DNA from: Methylophilus medardicus
GTDB lineage: Bacteria > Pseudomonadota > Gammaproteobacteria > Burkholderiales > Methylophilaceae
DNA: 64,000 bases
Direction of reading: 5' to 3'
Assembly: GCF_006363955.1 (NCBI RefSeq)
Contig: NZ_CP040948.1
Coordinates: forward strand, 558,001 to 622,000
Shown: positions 53,437 through 62,474 of the stretch, one piece after another
How positions within the stretch are numbered: the stretch's first letter is position 1
Layout of the letters: each line of letters begins with the position of its first letter
Notes under the pieces: model-generated
What the model was told of the DNA's origin: nothing
What the model saw: only the letters and a program-made list of their open reading frames with translations
Database searches by the model: none
Translations under genes and position numbers: made by a program

Positions 53437-54012
53437 ATGCAACAACACGCCATACAACAAATTAATCTCGCTTATGACCAACAACAAGACCGCTTGCTGT
53501 TGAAAGCCGCTGTCAGTGACGAACAGGAAGTCCGCCTTTGGCTGTCCTATCGCGTGGCTCGCCAAATGTTTAAAGTCCTTAACCGTGAGGCACATTTGCC
53601 CGTGTCGACATTGACGCTCGGCGATCTCTCGTCCACCCCCGCGCTAGCATCACCGATCGAGGCGCGTCGCGAGTTTGCGCAAGAGGCAGACGCAGTACAA
53701 CAATTGGCGCATCTCGACTTTACAACGACTTATCAACCACGGCCATCTACCTTGGGTGAAGCGGTGCTGTTAGTGGTCAATGCGCGTTTCGTGTCGATTA
53801 ATGACCAGTTAAACCATATGCAACTGGCCTGTGCCAACGGCTCGAATGTCAATATGCGATTAAATCATCCTCTGGTGTTAGCCATGAGTCGCATGCTGAT
53901 GGTGGCCAGTCAGGATGCTGGTTGGGCGTTGCCTGCGCACAGCCCCAGGGAACCCGAGGCGGTTTCTAGCATCGTAATGCAAGTATCAAAAGAAAAACAG
54001 GTGTTACATTGA
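53437..54012 (+). CDS. Conserved hypothetical protein
   Basis: A 191-aa soluble protein with no signal peptide or membrane helix. It looks beta-rich at the N-terminus (AIQQINLAYDQQQDRLLLKAAVSDEQEVRLWLSYRVARQMFKVL) and mixed later. The family was not recognised. The last bases overlap the start of the aldo-keto reductase gene, so the two are cotranscribed. Confidence 0.75.
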   Translation: MQQHAIQQINLAYDQQQDRLLLKAAVSDEQEVRLWLSYRVARQMFKVLNREAHLPVSTLTLGDLSSTPALASPIEARREFAQEADAVQQLAHLDFTTTYQPRPSTLGEAVLLVVNARFVSINDQLNHMQLACANGSNVNMRLNHPLVLAMSRMLMVASQDAGWALPAHSPREPEAVSSIVMQVSKEKQVLH

Positions 54013-55070
54013 TAGATCAAATTACGCTCGGGGATAGCGGCATTCGCGTCCCCAAAATCGCGCTTGGGACCATGACCTTTGGCGATCAGAATACGCAGCA
54101 AGACGCAGAAGATCAGCTCAGCTTTGCGCTGTCGCAAGGCATCAACTTTATTGATACGGCTGAGATGTACCCGGTGCCGCCGCGAGCAGACACGGTGACA
54201 CGCACTGAAACCATACTGGGGCATTGGCTTAAAAAACAGGCACGCGACCGCATTGTGTTGGCGTCTAAAGTCGCCGGTCCACGGCGCGGCATGCACTGGA
54301 TCCGTGGTGGGCCGAGTGGGATGGATCGTGCGAATATTCGTCAGGCCGTGCATGACAGTCTGACAAGGCTACAAACCGATTACCTCGATGTGTTATACCT
54401 GCATTGGCCCGAGCGCAACGTACCGATGTTCGGCCAATATCAGTTTGACCCACGTGCAGAGCGGGACGCGAACGGCCAGCCAGTGGACTGGGTGCCCATT
54501 CAAACCCAACTCGAAGTCCTCGGCGAGTTGATCCAAGAAGGTAAGGTGCGAGCCATTGGCTTGAGTAACGAACAACCTTGGGGGGTAATGGAGTTTCTGC
54601 GCCTGTCGCGTGAGCAAGGCTTGCCACGGATTGCCGTGCTGCAAAATTGTTATAACCTGATGAATCGCGGCATGGAGTTTGGCATGGCCGAGATCTTGCA
54701 CCGCGAGCGCGTGACACTGGCCGCTTACTCGCCACTGGCATTTGGACATTTGACCGGAAAATATGTCGATGATCCGTCAACTCCGGGTCGCGTGACCTTG
54801 TATTTGGGCTATGCTCAACGGTATAAAAAACCAGGCGTGCCCGTTGCAGCCAAAGCCTATGCTGAGCTGGCACGTGCGCATGGACTCACGCCAACCGAAT
54901 TGGCTTTGAGTTTTGTTTATCACCGATGGTTTGTCGGCTGCACCATTATTGGCGCTACCAATATGCGGCAACTGCAACAAAATGTTGCAGCTTACCAAGT
55001 TCGTTTGAGTGATGAAGTCCTCAATGCCATCGAGCAATTACATTTGACCATGATGAATCCGGCGCCTTAA
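54009..55070 (+). CDS. tas: Tas-like NADP(H)-dependent aldo-keto reductase
   Basis: A 353-aa TIM-barrel oxidoreductase. It aligns along its length with E. coli Tas: LGTMTFGDQNTQQDAEDQLSFALSQGINFIDTAEMYPVPPR, LASKVAGPRRG, RLQTDYLDVLYLHWPER, and the C-terminal IIGATNMRQLQQNV. The catalytic Tyr (EMYPV), Lys (ASKV) and His (LHWP) are in place. Physiological substrate unknown. It starts with TTG at 54009, overlapping the previous stop (TTGA), with AGG upstream; no ATG is available near. Confidence 0.9.
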   Translation: MIDQITLGDSGIRVPKIALGTMTFGDQNTQQDAEDQLSFALSQGINFIDTAEMYPVPPRADTVTRTETILGHWLKKQARDRIVLASKVAGPRRGMHWIRGGPSGMDRANIRQAVHDSLTRLQTDYLDVLYLHWPERNVPMFGQYQFDPRAERDANGQPVDWVPIQTQLEVLGELIQEGKVRAIGLSNEQPWGVMEFLRLSREQGLPRIAVLQNCYNLMNRGMEFGMAEILHRERVTLAAYSPLAFGHLTGKYVDDPSTPGRVTLYLGYAQRYKKPGVPVAAKAYAELARAHGLTPTELALSFVYHRWFVGCTIIGATNMRQLQQNVAAYQVRLSDEVLNAIEQLHLTMMNPAP

Positions 55071-55097
55071 TTCGGGCGGCCTTAGAAGGGAATCCTT

Positions 55098-56198
55098 ATG
55101 TTTAACCTACATTCTCTACGCTGCTTGCTGCAGTGTGGCCTCATCTTGTGTGTCAGCAGCTTTGCCACTCAAGGGCAGGCGGCTGCTTCCAGCGACATGC
55201 AGACAGCCTTACGCACCTGCCAAACAGCGTTTAGTGAAGATGCCAGCCGCCGCTTGGTGTGCTTTGATCAAGTGGCACAGACCTATGCTGCCGCGCCGGC
55301 GGTGGCCATGGAAGAGTCACCGAAGCAGGCTGCATTAGTCAAAACGGTGGATGCCAAAACCAGCTACCTGACGCGCAAATGGCATTTGAACGCGCAAGAT
55401 GAGTTACATTTTACTGACCTCGAAACCCATCAGCCGAACTACATTGTCGCGGCTTATTCCAATAACCCGAATGACGTACCGACTTCGCCCTCCAGACCAA
55501 ACATGGCAGATCGTGATTTAAGCCATAATGATCTGCATTTTCAGATCAGCTTGAAAACGCAGTTAATGAATTTATCTGAGTGGTTGCCAGATAATCAGTG
55601 GGTACACAGCGCTCGCCTATGGGGGGCTTATACACAACAATCATTTTGGCAGGTATATAGTGCGAGCCAGTCGCGTCCGATGCGGGAACACAATTATTCG
55701 CCCGAGTTGATATTGTCCTTAGGGTTGAACAAGCCGGGGGAATCTAAAGCGGCTGCATTGTTGCCAGACATGGTCAATGTGGGTCTTGTGCATGAGTCTA
55801 ACGGACGTTCCGAGCCCTTGTCGCGCAGCTGGAACCGACTTTACCTACAAGGGGGGTGGCAGTTAGGCGATCGCTACAGCGTGCTCTTTCGGCCATGGTG
55901 GCGTATACCTGATAGTAAATCCAATGACGACAACCCGGATATCAGCAAATATATGGGCTATGGTGACGCCGTATTGCGTTGGGATAACGAGGCCAACACC
56001 ACGTCTGCCAGCATGACCTTGCGTAACAACATGCGCAGTGACAACAAAGGCTATGTCAAATTGGACGTGCAATACAAACCACTTAAAAGTGAGAGCGTGC
56101 GGTTTTACGCCATGTTAGCCAGTGGGTATGGCGTCTCGTTGTTAGACTATAATCAGGCGCAAACCATGTTTGGTATTGGTTTCGCCGTCGGTGAGTAG
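55098..56198 (+). CDS. pldA: Outer-membrane phospholipase A
   Basis: A 366-aa OMPLA: signal peptide (about 1-28), an N-terminal extension with a Cys pair (TCQTAFSEDASRRLVCFDQVA), then the 12-strand barrel. The catalytic triad spacing of E. coli OMPLA (His142, Ser144, Asn156) is matched by His232, Ser234 and Asn246 in GLVHESNGRSEPLSRSWNRLY. It hydrolyses phospholipids in the outer leaflet and needs calcium and dimerisation. The upstream AAGGGAATCC is the ribosome site. Confidence 0.95.
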   Translation: MFNLHSLRCLLQCGLILCVSSFATQGQAAASSDMQTALRTCQTAFSEDASRRLVCFDQVAQTYAAAPAVAMEESPKQAALVKTVDAKTSYLTRKWHLNAQDELHFTDLETHQPNYIVAAYSNNPNDVPTSPSRPNMADRDLSHNDLHFQISLKTQLMNLSEWLPDNQWVHSARLWGAYTQQSFWQVYSASQSRPMREHNYSPELILSLGLNKPGESKAAALLPDMVNVGLVHESNGRSEPLSRSWNRLYLQGGWQLGDRYSVLFRPWWRIPDSKSNDDNPDISKYMGYGDAVLRWDNEANTTSASMTLRNNMRSDNKGYVKLDVQYKPLKSESVRFYAMLASGYGVSLLDYNQAQTMFGIGFAVGE

Positions 56199-56248
56199 GC
56201 TGTGCCTCATGCATCGGCATTCATCCACCCCCATTGAATAAATCTGTG

Positions 56249-57427
56249 ATGCGTCCACTCTCCATTACCTTTCAACGGTTTCTCGCCTCTGAGCAAGCCA
56301 GTAGTGTGCTGTTGCTGCTGGTTACTGTGCTCGCCTTATGCATCGCCAACAGCGTGTGGGCAGCGCATTATCACCAGTTTTGGCATATGCCCTGGTTGGG
56401 CTTGACGCTGGAGGAATGGGTCAATGATGGCCTGATGGCTTTGTTTTTCTTATTGATTGGCCTTGAACTCAAGCGTGAGTTGTATGTGGGTGAGTTATCC
56501 AGCCTTAACAACGCCTTGTTGCCGACCATAGCAGCGGTCGGCGGCATGCTTGTGCCAGCACTCATTTTCTGGCAATTTAACCATGGCACAGCTTATCAAG
56601 CCGGAGTGGGGATCCCCATGGCGACTGACATTGCTTTTGCGCTGGGCGTACTGTCTATGCTGGGCAAACGGGTGCCTGCGCCATTAAAAGTATTTTTGGT
56701 TGCCTTTGCAGTGATTGATGACCTCGGCGCCGCCATCATGATTGCGGTGTTTTACACCGCCACACTATCTTGGCCGCACCTGCTCGGCGCGTTGGCGGTG
56801 TTGGCCTTCTTGTTTGCGCTCAATCGCTGGGGCGTATTATCCATGATCCCTTATCTGCTCGGCGGGGCGCTCATGTGGTGGTTAACGTTGAAATCAGGCG
56901 TGCATGCCACCTTGGCGGGCATTGCATTGGCGTTTGCGATTCCATTTAACAGCCGCAAACACAAGCAACAGGAGGATCACTCATCGCCATCGCATCAGCT
57001 CGAACACGCCTTACATTTGCCAGTCGCTTTTTTGATTCTGCCGGTATTTGCCTTTGCCAACACTGGCGTGCATATCGAGGCGCAAAGCTTGAGTGCAGTG
57101 TTCACGCATGCCAATAGTCAAGGGATTATTCTCGGGCTGCTTGTTGGTAAGCCAATCGGGATCACGCTGGCAGTGTTATTGGCCATTGTCACGGGGATAT
57201 GTAAATTGCATGCACCATTGCGTTTGGCACATATTGCCGGCGCCGCGATGCTCGGTGGCATCGGCTTTACCATGTCAATTTTTATTACTAATTTAGCGTT
57301 TAGTGACACGGCAGAGGCGATCAATCTATCTAAAATGGCCATTCTCACTGGTTCACTACTGTCTGGCTTGGCAGGCTGGTTGTGGTTGAAGGTCGCCTTA
57401 GGGCAAAACCGCATTCGCCCGCATTGA
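56249..57427 (+). CDS. nhaA: Na+/H+ antiporter NhaA
   Basis: A 392-aa inner-membrane antiporter with 12 predicted helices. The paired aspartates of the transport site are in FAVIDDLGAAIMIAVFY; GLELKRELYVGEL and GVGIPMATDIAFALGVLS are family signatures. Exports sodium for protons. ATG 56249 is preferred to TTG 56234; neither has a strong ribosome site. Confidence 0.95.
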   Translation: MRPLSITFQRFLASEQASSVLLLLVTVLALCIANSVWAAHYHQFWHMPWLGLTLEEWVNDGLMALFFLLIGLELKRELYVGELSSLNNALLPTIAAVGGMLVPALIFWQFNHGTAYQAGVGIPMATDIAFALGVLSMLGKRVPAPLKVFLVAFAVIDDLGAAIMIAVFYTATLSWPHLLGALAVLAFLFALNRWGVLSMIPYLLGGALMWWLTLKSGVHATLAGIALAFAIPFNSRKHKQQEDHSSPSHQLEHALHLPVAFLILPVFAFANTGVHIEAQSLSAVFTHANSQGIILGLLVGKPIGITLAVLLAIVTGICKLHAPLRLAHIAGAAMLGGIGFTMSIFITNLAFSDTAEAINLSKMAILTGSLLSGLAGWLWLKVALGQNRIRPH

Positions 57428-57531
57428 CTGTGTCAGCGCGGGAAGATCGCTTTGGCTAAAGATGACTAAGCAAAATCATGAGCCCTTTTTGGCGATGTTA
57501 CGCAAGCATTAAGATCTTGAGCTGCGTATAG

Positions 57532-57556
57532 TTACATCAATCGAGATGTGATGTAA
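57532..57556. promoter_or_regulatory. Inverted repeat upstream of pqqA
   Basis: TTACATCA-N9-TGATGTAA, a perfect 8-bp repeat ending 25 bp before the ATG. It could be an operator for a dimeric regulator or a leader hairpin. TATAGT (57527-57532) just upstream may be a -10 box, which would put the repeat at the transcription start. Confidence 0.6.
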
Positions 57557-57581
57557 AACCACTTAATCAAGGAGATCTACC

Positions 57582-57653
57582 ATGTGGACTAAACCAGCTG
57601 CTACTGAAATGCGTTTTGGCTTCGAAGTAACAATGTACGTCATGAACAAGTAA
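57582..57653 (+). CDS. pqqA: PQQ precursor peptide PqqA
   Basis: A 23-residue peptide beginning MWTKPAATEMRFG and holding the E-V-T-M-Y core: Glu15 and Tyr19, the residues joined by PqqE to form pyrroloquinoline quinone, are in place. AAGGAG lies 7 bases before the ATG and a terminator follows, so it is an independent transcript. pqqB-pqqE are not adjacent; multiple or separate pqqA copies are known in Methylovorus-type methylotrophs. PQQ serves methanol dehydrogenase and perhaps the sorbosone dehydrogenase-like protein at 61026. Confidence 0.95.
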   Translation: MWTKPAATEMRFGFEVTMYVMNK

Positions 57654-57677
57654 TTTACTCATTACTTGTATCAACGC

Positions 57678-57710
57678 AAACCCGGCTACATGCCGGGTTT
57701 GTTGTTTTAA
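57678..57710 (+). terminator. Terminator of pqqA
   Basis: AAACCCGGC-TACAT-GCCGGGTTT, a 9-bp stem followed by a T-rich run, 25 bp after the stop. Confidence 0.92.
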
Positions 57711-57771
57711 GCCCACCGAAAAGCTGCCGCGCTCAGCCTGGCACTAAAACTGCGCTCCACCCATGTGAAGC

Positions 57772-58272
57772 CTATAGGTGATTGAGTCGGGCATGCTCGC
57801 CCAATCCGATCGGTGTTGCGGCTGCAATCGATGCCACCATGGCAAACAATCGAACGACCTTGCTATGCGGCGCATCCCAATACTCTGCCAAATGCGGGAT
57901 GAATTTGAGTAAGCATAAATTAGGGGAGGTCGGCCCTTCAGGAAACCAGGGTTTCGCAAACGGCGTCCAAAGTGCTTGCTGACGGTCCGGATTGACTTCA
58001 ATTTCGCCATGACCGGACAAAGACACATACACGCCATTCGGCTCCCCACTGAACGCGAGATTCAGCGTATCGAGATGCGCCACCTTTTCTGAAGTCCGAT
58101 CGGTAAAAAACCAGATCACGCCTTGAGCATCCATTTCAATGGGCCCCATCGGTTGACTGATCAACAGGCCTTGATGGTCAATAAACGTGAGCATGGCCAG
58201 ATCGAAATCTGCAATCAGTTCGCCTAATTGATGACGTTCAGCCATGTGTTGTGTGTGTAATTTCATGCGCAT
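57772..58272 (-). CDS. Pyridoxamine-phosphate-oxidase-like general stress protein
   Basis: A 166-aa split-barrel flavin-binding-type protein of the general stress protein 26 family: LIADFDLAMLTFIDHQGLLISQPMGP, IWFFTDRTSEKVAHLDTLNLAFS and YVSLSGHGEIEVNPDRQQALWTPFAKPWFPEGPTSPNLCLLKFIPHLAEYWD. Probably binds FMN or a related cofactor; not the B6 enzyme PdxH itself. ATG 58272 is used; an upstream TTG (58281) is possible. Follows the next small gene at 15 bp. Confidence 0.88.
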   Translation of the reverse strand: MRMKLHTQHMAERHQLGELIADFDLAMLTFIDHQGLLISQPMGPIEMDAQGVIWFFTDRTSEKVAHLDTLNLAFSGEPNGVYVSLSGHGEIEVNPDRQQALWTPFAKPWFPEGPTSPNLCLLKFIPHLAEYWDAPHSKVVRLFAMVASIAAATPIGLGEHARLNHL

Positions 58273-58287
58273 GTCTTTCAAAAAAAA

Positions 58288-58491
58288 TTAAACACCAATC
58301 GATTTTTCAACACTGTCACCACTGGCCACCACGATATAGTCCTCAATATCAAGATCAGGGTTTTCTGCGCTAAACCGCGTTTTACCTATTCTGTAGCCGT
58401 CTTCAATATCTTGTGCTAAGACATTTGCCCCCCATAATGGGTTGCCTTGATTCGGTTCACCTTGCCACACGCTGATATAAAATATGGCCAT
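58288..58491 (-). CDS. Small conserved hypothetical protein
   Basis: A 67-aa acidic protein (MAIFYISVWQGEPNQGNPLWG.., then DIEDYIVVASGDSVEKSIGV). No signal or membrane segment. The frame is open to 58614, but ATG 58491 follows GAGAG and gives a compact protein. The family was not recognised. Probably cotranscribed with the stress protein gene downstream. Confidence 0.65.
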   Translation of the reverse strand: MAIFYISVWQGEPNQGNPLWGANVLAQDIEDGYRIGKTRFSAENPDLDIEDYIVVASGDSVEKSIGV

Positions 58492-58715
58492 CGTAGTTCT
58501 CTCGTCATTGTGATATTCACTCACATCATAAGCACGCTCGGCATTGCACACCGTCAGGTCTTGGCTGAATGTTGTGTCAGAACATACACAGGCCCACTTT
58601 GTGTGGCACCTCAAAATTCCTACATTGGCTTCAGTGCCCGCCGCCTAGGCAGGCGCTAGGCGAGCAGTCATATTAGAGACCTAGCCATTCGCCAATATAA
58701 CCAAAAGGAGTTGTT

Positions 58716-58943
58716 ATGATAGACGCCACCGAAATCAAAGCAGATATGCCAGTGACGACCGCGCAGGCCGAACACTTTGCTGTGGTTGATCATCTCGAAA
58801 GCGAGGATGTGATCAAACTGAAAAAGGACGACACAGGGGTGCATCACTATATCCCGGTCAGTTGGGTGATTTCTACCGAGGGCGGTATCGTGAAAGTGAA
58901 TCGTACCTTGGCGCAGATTACCCAAGATTGGGAGGCGGATTAA
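58716..58943 (+). CDS. DUF2171-type protein
   Basis: A 75-aa protein resembling DUF2171: HFAVVDHLESEDVIKLKKDDTGVHHYIPVSWVISTEGGIVKVNRT, with the HHYIPVSWV core. A small PRC-barrel-like fold is likely. Members are common in stress-related or storage contexts; role unknown. AAAAGGAG precedes the ATG. Confidence 0.82.
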   Translation: MIDATEIKADMPVTTAQAEHFAVVDHLESEDVIKLKKDDTGVHHYIPVSWVISTEGGIVKVNRTLAQITQDWEAD

Positions 58944-58959
58944 TGCGCTTCTACTAAAG

Positions 58960-58990
58960 ACGAAGCCCCGGGCTTGAGGTGGGGCTTCGT
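58960..58990. terminator. Hairpin between converging genes
   Basis: ACGAAGCCCC-N11-GGGGCTTCGT, a perfect 10-bp stem between the DUF2171 and DUF2383-like genes; no good T-run on either side. Confidence 0.6.
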
Positions 58991-59029
58991 GCATTGTTTC
59001 AAACAGTGCGCCTTGTGGCGTTAAACACT

Positions 59030-59494
59030 TCAGTGTGCAGAAGCTTCTGCACGCGCCGTATCGCGGAGTTGCTTGACCTGATCATGGTTGCGCTGGGCGC
59101 CTTCCAGTTGGCGGACGATGACAAATTTGATGTCCGCGGGCAAGTCTTCGGCTGCTGCTTTGCGGTAGCTGGCAAGCGCCGTATCTTCACCGCGTTCAAC
59201 TTCATTTAACACCGCGACCGTATCATTGCTGGTGAGTGCTATTTTGAGCGCAATCCAACGCCGATGTAACGCGCCACCCAAACTGCTAGATGCCGCAGGT
59301 TCGCCGCCAATTGAACGCACCAAATCCTGTAGCTCTTGCACGCTGGTCGCAACGTCTTGCGATCGACTTAAAAAGAAGGCTTTCAACTGTGGGTCGTCAA
59401 CTTGCTCCGCCGATGTGCGAAACCCTTCCTCACCGTCTTTTGATACTTCAATTAAATCATTGAGGATAGAAATAATCTCGTCATTGTCTGCCAT
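59030..59494 (-). CDS. PA2169/DUF2383-family four-helix-bundle protein
   Basis: A 154-aa all-helical protein (ILNDLIEVSKDGEEGFRTSAEQVDDPQLKAFFLSRSQDVATSVQELQDLVRSIGGEP..LHRRWIALKIALTSNDTVAVLNEVERGEDTALASYRKA) of the ferritin-like DUF2383 group, with Glu residues that could bind metal. Function unknown, often stress-linked. The start is ATG 59494; the frame extends to 59593 without support. Upstream 59495-59736 holds no other gene. Confidence 0.9.
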   Translation of the reverse strand: MADNDEIISILNDLIEVSKDGEEGFRTSAEQVDDPQLKAFFLSRSQDVATSVQELQDLVRSIGGEPAASSSLGGALHRRWIALKIALTSNDTVAVLNEVERGEDTALASYRKAAAEDLPADIKFVIVRQLEGAQRNHDQVKQLRDTARAEASAH

Positions 59495-59736
59495 GGTAGG
59501 TCTCCAAAAGGTTGCGATTGATGAAACGCTTATTATGTCGAGGCCCTTTGGCGTGTCCCATCGGCTGAATTCGCAACGTGCTGTAGGATTCACTGTATGG
59601 CGGCCACACCCCCTCGGTCAGTCTGGTTTTGGTGATCTGTTCTTTCCTACATTGAAATCAGCCAATGGCTTGTGGAAAGGCTTGGCGGGCGGTTGTTTAA
59701 TACAACTTTATCGTCCATATCCCCCAAGGAGACCAG

Positions 59737-60342
59737 ATGAATCCGATACGCTTGTTTCATTTTATTTCGCCCAAGCACCTGCAGCCCACAGTGCGCAAGG
59801 TCTCTAAACCCAGTGTTTCGCAATTAATGCTGCTTTATGTGTTGCCTTTATCGTTGATTCCTTGCGTCATGATGTACTTGCGCTTGTATCATCACTATCC
59901 CAAGTTATTTGTTGATCACTTGCCCGGCAACCGATTGCTGATGGTGAGCGCTGAGCTATTATTCTTGCAACTCGGTGTGTTGTTATTGATGGCTTGGATC
60001 ACACAGAACTTGGCAGAGATGGTGAATATCAAACCAGATTTTCGCGACTCGTTGCTGATCATGACCATTGCGACCACGCCCATGTGGTTAACTTCGCTGT
60101 TTTATATTGTCCCCAGCTTAAGTTTTAATGTCGTGGTGCATGCCATTGCGGTATTGCTATCGATATTGCTGGTTTACCGCGGAGTGAGATACATTTTTGA
60201 TGTGCGTGAGCGGGGTGCGCTGGTGACTTTAAGCATGGCGATTGTGTGTACCGCCGGTCTAGGGTTCGCCGTGATCCTGATCGGCTCATTAATCTCATGG
60301 GAGGCCATTGAACAGTTGCAATTTGCAGTGCAAAAAATGTAA
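59737..60342 (+). CDS. Yip1-family membrane protein
   Basis: A 201-aa inner-membrane protein with five transmembrane helices (about 30-48, 70-90, 105-128, 133-150, 165-190), matching the Yip1/DUF1282 domain (VLPLSLIPCVMMYLRLYHH..). Role unknown. AAGGAG precedes the ATG. The stop codon abuts that of the converging response regulator gene. Confidence 0.82.
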   Translation: MNPIRLFHFISPKHLQPTVRKVSKPSVSQLMLLYVLPLSLIPCVMMYLRLYHHYPKLFVDHLPGNRLLMVSAELLFLQLGVLLLMAWITQNLAEMVNIKPDFRDSLLIMTIATTPMWLTSLFYIVPSLSFNVVVHAIAVLLSILLVYRGVRYIFDVRERGALVTLSMAIVCTAGLGFAVILIGSLISWEAIEQLQFAVQKM

Positions 60343-60999
60343 TTAAACCGGGAGCGTGGCGGCGCGACCTGCCACGCCCGTGACGGGAGTGAGGTGGTGC
60401 GCCAGCGCATAGTGGATGAGTGCCGCATTATTATCCACCTGCATTTTTTTGAGGATTTTTGAGCGAAACACACTCACCGAGCCCGGCGCAATGCATAACT
60501 CAATCGCCACCGCGTTCACCGGCTGACCTTTGATTAATTTAAAAAACACTTGCAGTTCACGCAGCGACAAACGTTCATGCAACAAGGGCTGGCTACTGGC
60601 GAGCGGTTGCACATGCTGCGGCATGACAAACTGTCGTCCACGCGCGATGGTGTGAATGGCTGGCAGCACGTGCGCGCTCGCTGCCGTGTAAGGCAAATAA
60701 CCCGCGCAACCAAGGCGTACAAAGTGAACCATGCGTGCGATCAGCTCACTACCGTTGATAATCAGCACGGGGAGGGCCGGAAAAGCCTGTTTGAGGTCGC
60801 AGAATAATTCGAGGCCGTTAGTCTCTGGCGCAGACACATCCAGAATTAACGCGTCACAAGGCTGCTGACGAATTTTAGTGATGGCCTCGCTCACACAACT
60901 GGCCTCGTCTGTCAGATGCAAGTGATGATCTTCGGTAATCAGCGCCTTCAGGGCATTGTGGCTGAGTGCGTGACCGTAGATGAGCAAAATGTTTTTCAT
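60343..60999 (-). CDS. NarL/FixJ-type response regulator with atypical receiver
   Basis: A 218-aa protein: receiver domain (1-125) and LuxR-type helix-turn-helix (about 145-205; LSLRELQVFFKLIKGQPVNAVAIELCIAPGSVSVFRSKILKKM). The phosphate-acceptor Asp54 is kept (LILDVSAPE), but the acidic pair of the metal pocket is Tyr8-Gly9 and the conserved Lys is replaced (GYLPYTAA), so normal phosphorylation is doubtful. ATG 60999 is the likely start. No histidine kinase is nearby. Starts 27 bp after the sorbosone dehydrogenase-like gene, so they are probably cotranscribed. Confidence 0.88.
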   Translation of the reverse strand: MKNILLIYGHALSHNALKALITEDHHLHLTDEASCVSEAITKIRQQPCDALILDVSAPETNGLELFCDLKQAFPALPVLIINGSELIARMVHFVRLGCAGYLPYTAASAHVLPAIHTIARGRQFVMPQHVQPLASSQPLLHERLSLRELQVFFKLIKGQPVNAVAIELCIAPGSVSVFRSKILKKMQVDNNAALIHYALAHHLTPVTGVAGRAATLPV

Positions 61000-61025
61000 G
61001 GCGCGCTTATTGCCGTCAGCACGGT

Positions 61026-62456
61026 TCAATCTTCTTGGGTGTCAACGGCTTCATCGTTGTCAGCCACTTCCAGTGCGTCGGGTTGCTTGTTTCGCGCAAA
61101 TAACCGTGTTGGATTTCTCTGCGCTGATTTTCCATTTGCCTTCACATTCCAGATCACGTTACCCACATCGTCCGCCACCAGTAGATGGCCTTTTTGGTCG
61201 ACCAACACCCCGACCGGGCGGCCTTGTGCTTCGCCATCGCGATTGAGAAAATCCGTGAGCACATCAATCGGTTGGCCCGCCGGTTTGCCTTGTTCAAATG
61301 GCACAAAAATTACTTTGTACCCGCTATAAGGGTGGCGGTTCCAGGAGCCATGTTGGCCGACAAACATTCCGTTTTTAAATTGTGCCGGTAGTTGGTTGCC
61401 TTTGGCAGCAGCGAGTCCGAGCGAGGCGGTATGGGCACCGAGCGCATAATCTGGCTGGATAGCTTTGGCGACCAGGTCTGGTTGTTGCGGTTGAATGCGC
61501 GTATCCACATGTTGGCCAAAATAACTGTAAGGCCAACCATAAAAACCGTTCGGTGCTACGGCAGTCATGTAGTCTGGCACCAGATCGCTACCGAGTTCGT
61601 CGCGCTCGTTCACCACCACCCACAAATCACCGCTTTCTGGCTCCCATGCCAAGCCGTTGGGGTTGCGCAGCCCTGAAGCATAAATGCGATGTTTGCCAGA
61701 GGTAGGGTCGACCTCCCAGATGGCAGCGCGCTCTTCTTCAACCGCCATGCCGTTTTCGCCGACATTGCTATTCGATCCCACCGTGACATACATTTTGCTG
61801 CCATCTTTTGTCGGCAAAATATTTTTAGTCCAGTGGTGATTGCGCTCTGCAGGAAGATCGGTCACTTTGGTCGGTGCGCTGGTGATCGTGGTCTGACCGC
61901 TTTCATAGGGAAACTTCACCAGTGCATCCGCATTGGCGACGTAAAACGTATTACCGATTAATGCCATGCCAAAGGGCGAGTGCAAGTCTTTGAGGAATAC
62001 ATGTTTTTCATCGGCTACGCCGTCACCGTCGTGATCGCGCAACAAGGTGATCTGATTCAAGCTTTCGGCGCCGGCGCCCGCCTGTTTCATCCATTTGCTG
62101 GCGATCCAGGCTTTTAAGCTAAAGCCCTGCTGTTTTTCACGATGATTGGTTTCAGCGACTAGAATGTCACCATTGGGTAACTCATACAGCCAACGTGGGT
62201 GATGCAATCCGCTAGCAAAGGCCGTGACTTGGGTACCTGCAGCTGGTGTCGGTCTTTTGCCTTCGGGCCAGCCCACGGCTTTGGCAACATGTACCGTTGG
62301 CAACCATGACTGTTGCGGTGAAGGTAAATCTGGTTGTGGGCCAAAACTGGCAGACTCAGGTAACTTGGTAGGTTGCGTACAACTGGTGAGTAGCAGCACG
62401 CCCACCGAAACGGTCAGTGTGTGTGCATGAGGACATTTTTTGTGCGACATTGGCAT
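61026..62456 (-). CDS. Sorbosone dehydrogenase-family lipoprotein (PQQ-type beta-propeller)
   Basis: A 476-aa lipoprotein (lipobox LLTSC near residue 26) with a six-bladed beta-propeller of the soluble glucose/L-sorbosone dehydrogenase family: [100 protein letters not shown]. The HDGDGVADE stretch resembles a calcium site. Family members use PQQ, which fits the nearby pqqA; the substrate is unknown. ATG 62456 or 62450. Confidence 0.87.
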   Translation of the reverse strand: MPMSHKKCPHAHTLTVSVGVLLLTSCTQPTKLPESASFGPQPDLPSPQQSWLPTVHVAKAVGWPEGKRPTPAAGTQVTAFASGLHHPRWLYELPNGDILVAETNHREKQQGFSLKAWIASKWMKQAGAGAESLNQITLLRDHDGDGVADEKHVFLKDLHSPFGMALIGNTFYVANADALVKFPYESGQTTITSAPTKVTDLPAERNHHWTKNILPTKDGSKMYVTVGSNSNVGENGMAVEEERAAIWEVDPTSGKHRIYASGLRNPNGLAWEPESGDLWVVVNERDELGSDLVPDYMTAVAPNGFYGWPYSYFGQHVDTRIQPQQPDLVAKAIQPDYALGAHTASLGLAAAKGNQLPAQFKNGMFVGQHGSWNRHPYSGYKVIFVPFEQGKPAGQPIDVLTDFLNRDGEAQGRPVGVLVDQKGHLLVADDVGNVIWNVKANGKSAQRNPTRLFARNKQPDALEVADNDEAVDTQED

Positions 62457-62474
62457 GGGGCGCTCCTAAGGTGT

